Source: Onthomorpha sp937906975 (GTDB lineage Bacteria; Bacteroidota; Bacteroidia; Bacteroidales; P3). From it: a stretch of 64,000 bases of DNA. The notes under the pieces were generated by a model. The model saw only the letters and a list, made by a program, of their open reading frames with translations. It was not told where the DNA came from and made no database searches. Shown here in pieces: positions 24,908 to 33,659 of the stretch. Numbering within the stretch: position 1 is the stretch's first letter; the number at the start of each line of letters is the position of its first letter. The DNA is taken from assembly GCA_045614605.1 (NCBI GenBank), contig JAZLDH010000021.1, forward strand, positions 1 through 64,000, in the 5' to 3' direction. Made by a program: the position numbers and the translations under genes.

Positions 24908-25942
24908 TTAATTAAACGATTCTATTCTTCCTCCAAAAAGGATAAAGTTATTCTCATCATATAGGACTACATCTTGTCCTTGCATTGGTGCGAAAACTTT
25001 TTGATTAAATTCAATGGTTGCGTGATTGGGTGAGATTTCTTTTAGACTTGCAAAATTTCCCTCGTCTTTTCCTCTAATCTTTGTAAGGTATGGGGCGTTT
25101 ATTTTGATATTTTCTATTTCTTGTGAAAACACAAGGGAATTAAGTCTTAGGGTTGAGAAATAGCAGTGTGATTTTTCGCCTACTACAAGGGTATTTTCTT
25201 CTGCTATTATCTTATTTATATAGAGTTTTTCTTTGATTTGCATTCCTTTATATTGACCAATAGTATAGAAAGGAAAGCCTTTGTGAGTGCCTATGGGTTG
25301 ATTGTTTTCGTTAATTACCTTTCCGTTTTCAAGGTTTTTTAATTGGGGGTATTGATTCAAAAGGTATTCGGAATAATGTAAGCCATTGGTAAAGCAAAGT
25401 CCAAAGCTCTCTCTCTTATTTGCTATTTCGCTATATCCTCTTTGCCTTACAAAGTCTTTAACCTCATCTTTCATCATTTCGCCAAGGGGGAGAATCAATC
25501 TTTCTTTTTGTTTTTTAGTTAGGCGATAAAGCATAAAGCTCTGGTCCTTCCAACTGTCTTTTGCTATTTGGAGTTGGGAGTTTTCTATTCGTGCATAATG
25601 TCCTGTTGCTATCTTATCACAGGAGAATAAATCGGCGTAATGTAGTAGGTTTTTAATCTTAAACTCTGCGTTGCAATGGGTACAAATATTTGGCGTTAAG
25701 CCTTTGAGATAGTAGTCTGCGAAAGGAATCATCACTTCTTTATAAAATTCTTCTCGCAAATCTACATAGTGAAATTCTATTTGGTTTTGCTCACATATTT
25801 TCTTTACTTTCTCTAAATCTTTTGCTTCTTGATGCAAATGAAAGTAAACTCCTACAACAAAAAAGGACTTAGTTTTAAGTAGAAGTGCTGTTGCCAGGCT
25901 ATCTACTCCTAAACTAAGTCCTACTAAAACCCTATTTTGCAT
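24908..25942 (-). CDS. mnmA: tRNA 2-thiouridylase MnmA
   Basis: 344 aa. Recognisable as MnmA by its two catalytic Cys sites ('NICTHCNAEFK' and 'SFGLCFTNG'), by 'ATGHYARI', 'KDQSFMLYRL' and 'TIGQYKGM', and by length. It inserts sulfur at position 2 of wobble uridine in tRNAs for Lys, Glu and Gln. The PP-loop reads 'SLGVDS' instead of the usual SGGVDS. Bacteroidota often carry two MnmA paralogues and this may be the divergent one. The stop of the downstream neighbour's partner is close: it follows the YwqK-repeat gene by 1 nt. Confidence 0.88.
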   Translation of the reverse strand: MQNRVLVGLSLGVDSLATALLLKTKSFFVVGVYFHLHQEAKDLEKVKKICEQNQIEFHYVDLREEFYKEVMIPFADYYLKGLTPNICTHCNAEFKIKNLLHYADLFSCDKIATGHYARIENSQLQIAKDSWKDQSFMLYRLTKKQKERLILPLGEMMKDEVKDFVRQRGYSEIANKRESFGLCFTNGLHYSEYLLNQYPQLKNLENGKVINENNQPIGTHKGFPFYTIGQYKGMQIKEKLYINKIIAEENTLVVGEKSHCYFSTLRLNSLVFSQEIENIKINAPYLTKIRGKDEGNFASLKEISPNHATIEFNQKVFAPMQGQDVVLYDENNFILFGGRIESFN

Positions 25943-25943
25943 T

Positions 25944-26966
25944 TTATTTTGCGAACAAAGATTCTAATGCCTTACGGCTATCTTCATCTGTGCGTATTTC
26001 AACATCTGCCTTTGGTTCAAGAATTATTAAAAGTTCTTCTTTGCCATCGTTTTGTGTGCCTTTGATTGCAGAGTAGTTGGCATAGACTTTGTTTGTCTTG
26101 TTTAAAAGCAAGAAAGTGTTGCCATCTGATAGATTAACTATTTGTTCATATTGATTAAATGCGTTTAACTTTTTGCCATTTTTCAATACAACACAAGTTT
26201 GTTTTCCCATTGGGTATAAATATGCTATATCCTTAAATTCTATTTCCAATTCGCCTGAACGAGCATTGATTTTAACAGCGTCATATTCCAACTCGTCATC
26301 TTTCCATCTTTGAATCTTAACAATATCTCCGTTTTCGTTCATAAATTTCCATTCTCCCACTTTCTTATCCTCTGAATACTCTCCTTGATAGAATGGTTTA
26401 TTGGAAGCGAAATAATGAGTAATTTTTCCGTTTAACTTTCCGTTAGTGTAATTTACAATAGAATATCCATCAGCATAGAAAGTTTTCCATTCTTCTCCCT
26501 CTTTCACTCCATTTTTATACATAGTTGTAACATTCACCTTGCCATTTCTATCCCAATTTGTTTCCTTTCCTTCTTTCTTTCCTTTAACAAAATTTTCTTC
26601 TCTTAGTTTTCTTCCTTTTTCATCGTAACAAATCCAAATGCCATCTTTCTTTTTATCAACATACTTTCCTTCACTCATTATCTTTCCATTTGGATAGAAT
26701 ACTTTTGCTTGTCCTATTTTTCCTTCTTGTGAATAATCTATGGTTTGAGTAAGAACGCCGTTTTGTCCATAGTAAGAAAATGTTCCTACTTCTTTGTCAT
26801 CTTTAAACTCTCCTTTGTATTTTATCTTTCCATTAGGATAATTCTTTGACCATTTACCTTGTTTTTTTCCGTTTTCATCAATTACATTTTGTGCATTAAG
26901 CAAACAAGGCACCAATACTAAAGCACTTAAAAATAGTGCTACACTTTGTTTAACTATTCTTTTCAT
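25944..26966 (-). CDS. Secreted MORN/YwqK-repeat protein
   Basis: 340 aa with signal peptide (ends ...CLLNAQ). Residues about 28-225 contain about eight repeats of the type 'GKKQGKWSKNYPNGKIKYKG' and 'EFKDDKEVGTFSYY', the MORN-variant (YwqK) repeat. The C-terminal third (about 230-340) is a separate domain with no recognised family. Such repeats form an elongated beta sheet and may bind surface glycans or partners; no function is known. It overlaps gmhB by 17 nt. Confidence 0.85.
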   Translation of the reverse strand: MKRIVKQSVALFLSALVLVPCLLNAQNVIDENGKKQGKWSKNYPNGKIKYKGEFKDDKEVGTFSYYGQNGVLTQTIDYSQEGKIGQAKVFYPNGKIMSEGKYVDKKKDGIWICYDEKGRKLREENFVKGKKEGKETNWDRNGKVNVTTMYKNGVKEGEEWKTFYADGYSIVNYTNGKLNGKITHYFASNKPFYQGEYSEDKKVGEWKFMNENGDIVKIQRWKDDELEYDAVKINARSGELEIEFKDIAYLYPMGKQTCVVLKNGKKLNAFNQYEQIVNLSDGNTFLLLNKTNKVYANYSAIKGTQNDGKEELLIILEPKADVEIRTDEDSRKALESLFAK

Positions 26967-27510
26967 TATCTATATATTTTGCAAATTCTAATAAATTATT
27001 AAATACTTTATCTATTCGTTTTGGGTGTTTTCTCGCTGTCTTTGGAGAGGAAGAAATATGAACACAGTGCATTTTCAAGCGTTTTCCAAATACCAAATCG
27101 CTAAGTGAATCACCCACCATTATGGAGTCTTTAAATCTTATTTCTTTGTATTGTTTTCTTGCTTTAAGTCCCATTCCAATAGAGGGTTTTCTATCAATAG
27201 AGTTTTCTTTTGCAAGACTTGGACAATGATACACTTGATCTATTCTACCACCTCTTTGCTCTACTTGGCTTTTCATAAAAGAGTGAATTTCTTTTAAGTC
27301 CTCTTCACTCATCAATCCTTTGCCTATTCCTTGTTGATTGGTAACAATAACAATTTTTTCAAAATGCCTATTAAATATTTCAAACGCCTCCAATACTCCA
27401 TCTATAAATTCAAATTCTTCCTTACGCTTTACGTAATCGGCAATCAACCTTACGTTAATTACTCCATCTCTATCCAAAAATAGATATTTGGCATTTTTTA
27501 TCAATCTCAT
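26950..27510 (-). CDS. gmhB: D-glycero-D-manno-heptose 1,7-bisphosphate phosphatase-like HAD hydrolase
   Basis: 186 aa HAD phosphatase. Motif I 'FLDRDGVIN', motif II 'IVTNQQGIGKG' and motif III/IV '...MVGDSLSDLVFG' are intact. The zinc loop of classical GmhB (two CxH/CxC pairs) is reduced to 'YHCPSLAKENS' with a single Cys, so metal binding there is doubtful. Its place next to gmhA supports the heptose pathway over histidinol-phosphate phosphatase. It lies 8 nt after gmhA on the same transcript. Confidence 0.88.
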   Translation of the reverse strand: MRLIKNAKYLFLDRDGVINVRLIADYVKRKEEFEFIDGVLEAFEIFNRHFEKIVIVTNQQGIGKGLMSEEDLKEIHSFMKSQVEQRGGRIDQVYHCPSLAKENSIDRKPSIGMGLKARKQYKEIRFKDSIMVGDSLSDLVFGKRLKMHCVHISSSPKTARKHPKRIDKVFNNLLEFAKYIDNEKNS

Positions 27511-27518
27511 ATCTTGAA

Positions 27519-28094
27519 TTATTGTTTTGGGAAAAGAGTTTGTTCAACTATTTGACAAATTATATGTCCTATCATTATATGACTCTCTTGTATGCGTGGA
27601 GTAAGTTTACTTGGCACATCAATTAAGCAATCTGACATTTCTTTCATTTTTCCTCCGCCCTCGCCTGTTAAAGATATGACTTTCATTCCTTTTTCTTTTG
27701 CCACCTTTTGTGCTTCCAAAACATTTTTAGAATTACCCGAGGTAGATATTCCAACAAGTACGTCTCCCGCTTTACCCGATGCGCTTAATATTCTTGAATA
27801 TATTAAATCGAAACTATAATCATTGCCAACGGCTGTAAGATATGACGTATTCACATGAAGGGCTTCCGATTCTAAGGCTGGTCTATCGTAATAGAATCTA
27901 CCCGATAGCTCAGCGGCAAGATGTTGTGCGTCAGCGGCACTTCCACCATTACCACAAAACAAAACCTTTCCGCCATTGCGATAAGTCTCTATTATGATTT
28001 CTGAGGCTTTTTCAATGTTTGAAATCAATCTTTCGTCTGCTAAGATAGCTTCTTTAACGTTTATTGATTCTTTTATAATGTTTCTTATCATCAT
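27519..28094 (-). CDS. gmhA: Phosphoheptose isomerase
   Basis: 191 aa SIS-domain protein. 'VLFCGNGGSAADAQHLAAELSGRF' and 'GISTSGNSKNVLEA' are the sugar-isomerase signatures; 'TPRIQESHIMIGHIICQ' holds the C-terminal catalytic Glu/His. It converts sedoheptulose 7-phosphate to D-glycero-D-manno-heptose 7-phosphate for lipopolysaccharide core or ADP-heptose. The ATG at 28094 overlaps the glycosyltransferase stop as ATGA, so I use it rather than the longer frame beginning at 28187, whose first 31 residues do not belong to the family. Confidence 0.95.
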   Translation of the reverse strand: MMIRNIIKESINVKEAILADERLISNIEKASEIIIETYRNGGKVLFCGNGGSAADAQHLAAELSGRFYYDRPALESEALHVNTSYLTAVGNDYSFDLIYSRILSASGKAGDVLVGISTSGNSKNVLEAQKVAKEKGMKVISLTGEGGGKMKEMSDCLIDVPSKLTPRIQESHIMIGHIICQIVEQTLFPKQ

Positions 28095-29047
28095 TTCTCT
28101 ATATCTTTTTCTATTAGGTAAGAATTTCTGTTTGGAGAGTTTCTTCCAATCATTTCTGCAACGAATCCTGTCAAGAATAGCTGACAACCAATTATCATTG
28201 TTACTAATGCTAAATAGAAATATGGGCTATCGGTAACAAGTCTCATTGCTTCATTGTGATAAACCGCTATAAGTTTTTGCACTCCTAAAACACCAGCAGA
28301 GATAATACCTAAAAGGAACATCACACTACCTAATAAGCCAAAGAAGTGCATAGGTTTCTTTCCAAATTTTGAAACAAACATAATAGACATCAAGTCTAAA
28401 TATCCGTTTACAAAACGATTCATTCCAAATTTGCTTTCTCCAAATTCTCTTTTTCTATGTTGTACAACCTTTTCTCCTATTTTAGAAAAGCCAGCCCATT
28501 TTGCAATAATTGGAATATAACGGTGCATTTCTCCATATACCTCTATTGATTTCACAACTGCCTTTCTATATGCTTTAAGTCCACAGTTGAAATCGTGAAG
28601 CTTTATTCCAGAAAACCAACGTGTAGTTGCGTTGTAGAGTTTTGAAGGAAGATTTTTCATAAGTTTTGAATCGTAGCGTTTTTTCTTCCAACCCGAAACT
28701 AAATCATAACCTTCTGTTTTAATCATCTTATATAATTCTGGAATTTCATCGGGACTGTCTTGTAAATCTGCGTCCATTGTGATTACAACATCGCCTTCCA
28801 CTCTTTCAAATCCTACGTTTAAGGCTGCCGATTTGCCATAATTTCTTCTGAATTTAACGCCTTTTACATTAGGATTCTTTGCTGAAAGTTGTTCAATCAC
28901 GCTCCAAGAGTTGTCTTTGCTTCCATCGTCAATCAAAAGCACTTCGTATGAAAAATTATTCTCATTCATCACTCTTTCAATCCACTCAATCAAGTGTGGA
29001 AGCGATTCTTCTTCATTATATAATGGTACTACAATTGATATATCCAT
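28091..29047 (-). CDS. GT2 polyprenyl-phosphate glycosyltransferase (DPM1/GtrB/ArnC type)
   Basis: 318 aa. 'VVPLYNEEESLP' at the N-terminus, the DxD motif in 'TMDADLQDSPDEIP', and 'DFNCGLKAYRK' identify the family. Two C-terminal membrane segments (about 235-257 and 275-300) anchor it in the inner membrane. It should transfer a sugar to undecaprenyl phosphate for envelope glycan assembly. It sits between DUF4199 (3 nt upstream) and gmhA (ATGA overlap), which suggests a role in LPS or surface glycan synthesis. Confidence 0.93.
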   Translation of the reverse strand: MDISIVVPLYNEEESLPHLIEWIERVMNENNFSYEVLLIDDGSKDNSWSVIEQLSAKNPNVKGVKFRRNYGKSAALNVGFERVEGDVVITMDADLQDSPDEIPELYKMIKTEGYDLVSGWKKKRYDSKLMKNLPSKLYNATTRWFSGIKLHDFNCGLKAYRKAVVKSIEVYGEMHRYIPIIAKWAGFSKIGEKVVQHRKREFGESKFGMNRFVNGYLDLMSIMFVSKFGKKPMHFFGLLGSVMFLLGIISAGVLGVQKLIAVYHNEAMRLVTDSPYFYLALVTMIIGCQLFLTGFVAEMIGRNSPNRNSYLIEKDIEK

Positions 29048-29050
29048 AGT

Positions 29051-29566
29051 TTAAAATTTTCTGTTTTTAAGAATTAATGCAAGTAAAAAAGCATAAAACA
29101 TATTACCTAAGAAATCCCCTAAAAAGCTTGTTACAAGCACAGTAACATAAAGGATATTAGTAAATCCCTCTCCAAGATTCAATTCGCCCATTCCCGATTG
29201 TTGCATCATTTCTTGCATCATTTCAGCAAGGAGATTTAAGAAATTAGGGTCTAAAAACTCTATTCTTGCAAAGGTAAACATCAAATAGAAAAAAGAAATA
29301 GTCAAAGAAAATATTGCACCTATAGTCATAAAGGCTGAAAACTCAACTCCGTTTTCTTTTTCTTGCAAAGTAAGATATTTCTTATAAACCCACATAAGTG
29401 AAAACAAGACAAAAAACGAGTAAATTAAGCCATAGAAAAAGTTGGTTGTAAATCCCAACCATTGCGACAAGAGATGAAAGGCAAAGCTAATGCCTCCACA
29501 TATTGTGCCATAGTAAAAGCCAAATTTTGCAGGCTTCATTTCCTTTAATTCTTCAATTTCCATCAT
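29051..29566 (-). CDS. DUF4199 membrane protein
   Basis: 171 aa, four membrane segments ('YYGTICGGISFAFHLL', 'GLIYSFFVLFSLMWVY', 'FMTIGAIFSLTISFFYLMF' and a last one near 140-165), with a Met/Gln-rich loop between the third and fourth. Matches DUF4199, common in Bacteroidota beside GT2 glycosyltransferases as here. Function unknown. Start at 29566 or the adjacent Met at 29563. First gene of the DUF4199-GT2-gmhA-gmhB-YwqK-mnmA run. Confidence 0.85.
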   Translation of the reverse strand: MMEIEELKEMKPAKFGFYYGTICGGISFAFHLLSQWLGFTTNFFYGLIYSFFVLFSLMWVYKKYLTLQEKENGVEFSAFMTIGAIFSLTISFFYLMFTFARIEFLDPNFLNLLAEMMQEMMQQSGMGELNLGEGFTNILYVTVLVTSFLGDFLGNMFYAFLLALILKNRKF

Positions 29567-29582
29567 TTATTATTTTAACGAG

Positions 29583-29617
29583 CAAAGATAATGAATTATT
29601 TGAAATCCTAAGACAAA
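29583..29617 (-). promoter_or_regulatory. Promoter of the DUF4199-GT2-gmhAB run
   Basis: TATCTTTG (29583-29590) on the minus strand, 17 nt before the ATG; a TTTG lies at 29614-29617, giving a slightly long 23-nt spacer. Confidence 0.6.
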
Positions 29618-29631
29618 GGAAGTGAAAAATA

Positions 29632-29712
29632 TTTCTTTGATTTATTTTTATTTTTTAAAGAAAAAAATAAAAAAAGCAAAGAAATCTAAAATTTTTTCTT
29701 TGCTTTTTATTT
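29632..29712. repeat. A/T-tract intergenic element with CTTTG words
   Basis: TTTCTTTGATTTATTTTTATTTTTTAAAGAAAA followed by AAAAAGCAAAGAAA and TTTTCTTTGCTTTTT: the two halves can fold into a hairpin, so it may also end the DUF2795 transcript. Same word family as in other gaps of this window. Confidence 0.55.
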
Positions 29713-29724
29713 CTAAGGATTTGA

Positions 29725-29946
29725 CTAATATTCGTCTTCGTGGAAGAAAAAGTCTTCTTTTGTAGGATAGTCAATCCAAATGTCTTCAATAGAATCATAA
29801 ATGTCGCCTTCATCTTCTATTTCTGATAGATTTTCTACTACTTCTGCCGGTGCTCCACTTCTTAAAGCGTAATCTATCAACTCCTCTTTCGTTGCTGGCC
29901 ATGGAGCGTCTTCCAATTTTGAGGCTAATTCTAATGTCCAATACAT
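29725..29946 (-). CDS. DUF2795 family small acidic protein
   Basis: 73 aa, strongly acidic C-terminus ('FFFHEDEY'). The 'MYWTLELASKLEDAPWPATKEELIDYALRSGAP'-type N-terminal half is the DUF2795 pattern found in Bacteroidota and other phyla; function unknown. It is separated from the DUF4199 gene by an A/T-tract element and lies 40 nt downstream of the cobalamin adenosyltransferase gene on the same strand. Confidence 0.85.
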   Translation of the reverse strand: MYWTLELASKLEDAPWPATKEELIDYALRSGAPAEVVENLSEIEDEGDIYDSIEDIWIDYPTKEDFFFHEDEY

Positions 29947-29986
29947 CTTTTTACAATTTTAATTATTTTGTCTTTTCTTTTAAACA

Positions 29987-30523
29987 TCAAGGTTGCCAAA
30001 ATGTTTCTTCTTTCCCTTGTTTTAAGATAACATATCTGCTCAACATAAATAAATAATCCGATAATCTATTTATATATTGCAACACTATTTCTTGCACTTG
30101 GGAGTCTTGCGAAAGTTTCACAACTTTTCTTTCACATCTTCTACATATTGTTCTCGCAACATTAAGATGAGAAGATGTTAAATCACCACCCGGTATAATA
30201 AACTGTCTTAAAGGTGGAACAACTTCGTTCATTGCATCTATTCTGCTTTCCAAGAATTTCACATCGTCTTGTTTTACCTCAGGCAATTTAGATAAAAATT
30301 CCTCTTTTTCGCAGGCTATTATACTCTCGATGTTGAATAATACATTTTGTATTTGTAACAAATCAGATGATTCGGCTTGTGATAAATACTCTCTACATAA
30401 TCCTAAATAGGATACAAGTTCGTCTAAATCGCCATACGCCTCTACTCTGTCGGAGCATTTCAATACGCGGCTACCTCCCACTAAACTTGTTGTACCTCTA
30501 TCACCTGTCTTTGTATATATCAT
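29987..30523 (-). CDS. PduO-type cob(I)alamin adenosyltransferase
   Basis: 178 aa. 'YTKTGDRGTTSLVGGSRV' with the ATP-binding TKxGDxG motif at the N-terminus, 'DRVEAYGDLDEL', 'FIIPGG', and 'RTICRRCERKVV' are the PduO/EutT-like ATP:cobalamin adenosyltransferase marks. It makes adenosylcobalamin for B12-dependent enzymes such as methylmalonyl-CoA mutase. It lies 13 nt after the NifU-domain gene, probably in one transcript with mrp. Confidence 0.94.
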   Translation of the reverse strand: MIYTKTGDRGTTSLVGGSRVLKCSDRVEAYGDLDELVSYLGLCREYLSQAESSDLLQIQNVLFNIESIIACEKEEFLSKLPEVKQDDVKFLESRIDAMNEVVPPLRQFIIPGGDLTSSHLNVARTICRRCERKVVKLSQDSQVQEIVLQYINRLSDYLFMLSRYVILKQGKEETFWQP

Positions 30524-30536
30524 AAATAGGATTTTT

Positions 30537-30788
30537 TTATCTCATTACTCTTTCTACTGAAACGATTTCAGGAACTACTTCCTTAACCGCAGCTTCTACA
30601 CCGTTTTTTAAAGTCATCATAGCGTGAGGACAAGAACCGCAGTGTCCTTGTAATTCAACGTAAACAACCTTTTCGTCAGTCATTTCTACGAAAGCAACAT
30701 CTCCACCGTCTTCTTGCAAATAATGACGTATACTTTCAATAACTTCTTTTACTCTTTTTTCTAAATCCATTCTTTCTTCTGCTGTCAT
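30537..30788 (-). CDS. NifU C-terminal-domain Fe-S scaffold protein
   Basis: 83 aa, a stand-alone NifU-like (Nfu) domain. 'IRHYLQEDGGDVAFVEM' and the cluster-binding 'GHCGSCPHAMMTLKNGVE' with CxxC are intact. It assembles or carries [4Fe-4S] clusters. It lies 5 nt after mrp, a Fe-S carrier, so the two likely act in the same maturation step. Confidence 0.93.
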   Translation of the reverse strand: MTAEERMDLEKRVKEVIESIRHYLQEDGGDVAFVEMTDEKVVYVELQGHCGSCPHAMMTLKNGVEAAVKEVVPEIVSVERVMR

Positions 30789-30793
30789 ATCTC

Positions 30794-31624
30794 TTATTTT
30801 TTAATTGTTTCTGCTATAACTTTTTCTGCTAATTCCATAAATGCTTTTGCTTCTGGCGAGTCAAATTCCAATGAAATAGGATTTCCTGTGTCGTTTGTTT
30901 CAGAAATATCCAACGAAATAGGAATACTAGCCAACAACGGCATATTTAATTCTTTTGCTAACTGCTCTGCACCACCTTTTCCAAAGATATAGTATTTGTT
31001 ATCAGGCAATTCCTTTGGAGTAAAGTAAGCCATATTTTCAACAAGTCCATAAACAGGAATAGAAACTTGGTCGTTAGTAAACATATTCACTGCTCTACGA
31101 ACATCAGCCACTGCTAACTGTTGAGGAGTGCAAACAAACACCGAGCCACTTACAGAGAATTGTTGTACAAGGCTAAGTTGAATATCACCAGTTCCCGGAG
31201 GCATATCCAAAACCATAAAGTCTAACTCTCCCCAATGGGTTTCTGTTAGCATTTGTGTAAGAGTATTTGCAGCCATTGGCCCTCTCCACAACATAGGTTG
31301 GTCTTTTTCCACAAAGAAACCAACACTCATCATCTTTATTCCAAACTTATCAAATGGCAACATAAGATTTTTACCATCTATTTCAGTAGCCATGATTTGT
31401 TCGTTTTCGATATTAAAAAGCGTAGGAATAGAAGGACCATAAATATCCGCGTCTGCCAAACCTACTCTGTAACCTTTCTTAGCCAAAGATATTGCAAGAT
31501 TAGTTGCAACTGTTGATTTACCAACACCACCCTTACCACTCGCAACAGCAATAATGTGTTTAATAGGCTTCATCGCAGCATTGATAGCCTCTTGCTTTCT
31601 CTTTTGTTCTTCAAATATGTTCAT
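30794..31624 (-). CDS. Mrp/NBP35-type P-loop ATPase, Fe-S cluster carrier
   Basis: 276 aa. Deviant Walker A 'ASGKGGVGKSTVATNLA' near residue 30, 'GLADADIYGPSIPTLF', and 'VLDMPPGTGDIQLSLVQQ' place it in the Mrp/ApbC family. It lacks the N-terminal MIP18/DUF59 domain (about 90 aa) that many Mrp proteins have. The usual C-terminal CxxC is not evident. It is coupled to the Nfu gene and is first of the run. Promoter TATCTTTG at 31650-31657. Confidence 0.93.
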   Translation of the reverse strand: MNIFEEQKRKQEAINAAMKPIKHIIAVASGKGGVGKSTVATNLAISLAKKGYRVGLADADIYGPSIPTLFNIENEQIMATEIDGKNLMLPFDKFGIKMMSVGFFVEKDQPMLWRGPMAANTLTQMLTETHWGELDFMVLDMPPGTGDIQLSLVQQFSVSGSVFVCTPQQLAVADVRRAVNMFTNDQVSIPVYGLVENMAYFTPKELPDNKYYIFGKGGAEQLAKELNMPLLASIPISLDISETNDTGNPISLEFDSPEAKAFMELAEKVIAETIKK

Positions 31625-31649
31625 AATAGTTTTTCTTTTAAAAAGTTTG

Positions 31650-31657
31650 CAAAGATA
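31650..31657 (-). promoter_or_regulatory. mrp -7 element
   Basis: TATCTTTG on the minus strand, 26 nt before the mrp ATG. Confidence 0.65.
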
Positions 31658-31689
31658 CTAAATAAATTGATAACGAATGAATAAAACAA

Positions 31690-31775
31690 GAAAATAATTC
31701 AAAGAAACAGAAAATTATTTCTTTGTTTTAACAAAATAATTCAAAGAAACAATTTCCCAAAGCTAAGAAACAAAT
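31690..31775. repeat. Repeats of CAAAGAAAC in the mrp-WD40 gap
   Basis: TTCAAAGAAAC occurs twice (about 31699 and 31740), with TTTCTTTG between them, so each can pair with the middle copy. This is the CTTTG word family again, in reverse orientation. Confidence 0.5.
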
Positions 31776-31827
31776 TAACTTATTAGTAAGTTCTTATTCT
31801 ATAGTATAATTTTGAAAACAACTCTCC

Positions 31828-33618
31828 TTACTCTACTCCCCAAATCTTAATAATTCCGTCACAAGATGTGGAGGCTATATATTTCCCATCAAGACTCCAT
31901 GCAACAGAATACACAGGATCAAGATGTCCTACTAAGGTTTGTAAACATAGTTGTGTCTTTACATCATTTATTTTTATTGTTTTATCCATTGAACCCGTAA
32001 CTATATATTTTCCATTTGGGCTCCATGCAGCAGAAAATATATCTTCGCCATGCGCTCCTAAATATTTAACAAATTTTTTCTTAGTTATATCCCATATCTC
32101 TATTGTTCCAAAACACCATATATTAGAAAAGATGAATCTACTATCAGGACTCCATGCAATAGAATCTATATGTCCAGATTTTTTTGTTAGAGTTTGAGTA
32201 ACCTCTCCACACTCTACGTCAAATATGTTAATATTTTCATGCTCTGATATAAAGGCTACATATTTCCCATTTGGGCTCCACATTGCAGATTCCTTATCAT
32301 ATTTGGTTTCTTCAAAGGTCTGAACACACAAACCTGTATCTACGTCCCATATTTTAAAAGTGTCATCATCTGAAGTAGAGAATACACGTTTTCCATCTAA
32401 GCTCCACGATACCGAAACAATTTCACTTTTATGTCCTTCCAAGATTTTAATACATTTTCTTTCATTAAAATTCCAAACTTTAACGACACTACTTTCCGAA
32501 CCTGTAAGAATATATTTTCCATCAGGGCTCCACGCAACAGAGGTAAAACATCGCCCACTTTCATCAAGACTTCCCATACACTCACCTTGCTCTACGTCAT
32601 ACAGAGTAACAAATCCTTCATTCCAATGCAAGATTAAATATTTTCCATTTGGACTCCAATAAATTGCTTGTGTAGTATAAAAGCCACACTCAAAAGTTTT
32701 GAGGCATTTTAGATATTTTTCTTCTTGCAAATCTTCTATTTCAAAAGATGAATCAATATTTTCTCCCCATATTTTAATAGTTCTATCGGATGAAGCTGTA
32801 AGTATTCGTTTTTCATCTTTACTCCACACAGCCGATAACACTTCACAAAGATGCCCTTCCAAAGTTTGCAAACATTCTCCACTATTTACATTCCATATTT
32901 TTATGGTTAAATCATTTGAAGCGGAGAGTAAATATTCTCCGTTACTACTCCACACAACAGATTCAACACCTCCTATATGTCCTTCCAAAGTTTGTAAACA
33001 CTCTCCACTATTTACGTCCCATATTTTAATGGTTTCATCAAGCGATGCAGAAGCAATAAGTTTCCCGTTAGGAGAAAATGCAATAGATTCAATAGTATCT
33101 TCATGCTCTACAAAAGTTTGAACACACAAACCACTATCAATATCCCATATCTTAAAGCTAGATTCCTGCGTAATAGTCGCTATTTGTTTCCCATCGTTAC
33201 TCCATATAGCACAATTAACACCACCATCAGCATCTTCCAAAACTTTTACACACTTTCCTGTACTTAAATCCCATATTCGAAAAGTATCGTCCCACGAAGA
33301 AGAAAGAAGATATTTTCCCTCAAAGCTACACTCAATAGAATTTACACTTTCCTTGTGTCCTTCTAAGGTTTGCAAACATTCTCCATTATTTGCGTCCCAT
33401 ATTTTTATAGTTTTATCACATGAAGCACTAACTATTCTTTGTCCATCAAAACTATACAAAGCAGACTCAACAGATTGTTTATGTCCCCTCAAGGTTTTGA
33501 GTTTTTCTCCGCTCTTTGCATCCCATATAATAACAGTATTGTCCCATGAACCGCTTGCCAAATACTTTCCATCGGGACTATACGAAACTGAAACAACATC
33601 TTTACAATGTCCTTTCAA
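31828..33618 (-). CDS. WD40-repeat protein, 14 blades (possible 3' part of an AlbA_2-WD40 fusion)
   Basis: 596 aa if begun at the TTG at 33618. Fourteen WD repeats of the type 'GECLQTLEGH' ... 'IKIWDVNSG' fill it end to end, fitting two seven-blade propellers, with a longer linker after repeat 7 ('DSSFEIEDLQEEKYL'). No catalytic domain. There is no ATG: the frame stays open upstream to 33726, and the upstream codons encode 'KFKCIKTLKGH', a normal WD40 outer strand needed to close the last blade, since the protein ends 'IIKIWGVE'. The frame is -1 relative to the preceding AlbA_2 gene and a U UUA AAA heptamer precedes that gene's stop. Frameshifted fusion, broken gene or TTG re-initiation are all possible. 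Confidence 0.85.
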   Translation of the reverse strand: MKGHCKDVVSVSYSPDGKYLASGSWDNTVIIWDAKSGEKLKTLRGHKQSVESALYSFDGQRIVSASCDKTIKIWDANNGECLQTLEGHKESVNSIECSFEGKYLLSSSWDDTFRIWDLSTGKCVKVLEDADGGVNCAIWSNDGKQIATITQESSFKIWDIDSGLCVQTFVEHEDTIESIAFSPNGKLIASASLDETIKIWDVNSGECLQTLEGHIGGVESVVWSSNGEYLLSASNDLTIKIWNVNSGECLQTLEGHLCEVLSAVWSKDEKRILTASSDRTIKIWGENIDSSFEIEDLQEEKYLKCLKTFECGFYTTQAIYWSPNGKYLILHWNEGFVTLYDVEQGECMGSLDESGRCFTSVAWSPDGKYILTGSESSVVKVWNFNERKCIKILEGHKSEIVSVSWSLDGKRVFSTSDDDTFKIWDVDTGLCVQTFEETKYDKESAMWSPNGKYVAFISEHENINIFDVECGEVTQTLTKKSGHIDSIAWSPDSRFIFSNIWCFGTIEIWDITKKKFVKYLGAHGEDIFSAAWSPNGKYIVTGSMDKTIKINDVKTQLCLQTLVGHLDPVYSVAWSLDGKYIASTSCDGIIKIWGVE

Positions 33619-33659
33619 GGTTTTAATACATTTAAACTTTGGTTCGTTAATTTCTTTCT

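Noticed and set aside
28095..28187. N-terminal extension of gmhA by 31 residues
   Set aside because: The extension overlaps the end of the glycosyltransferase gene, is not part of the family, and an ATGA-coupled ATG exists at 28094.
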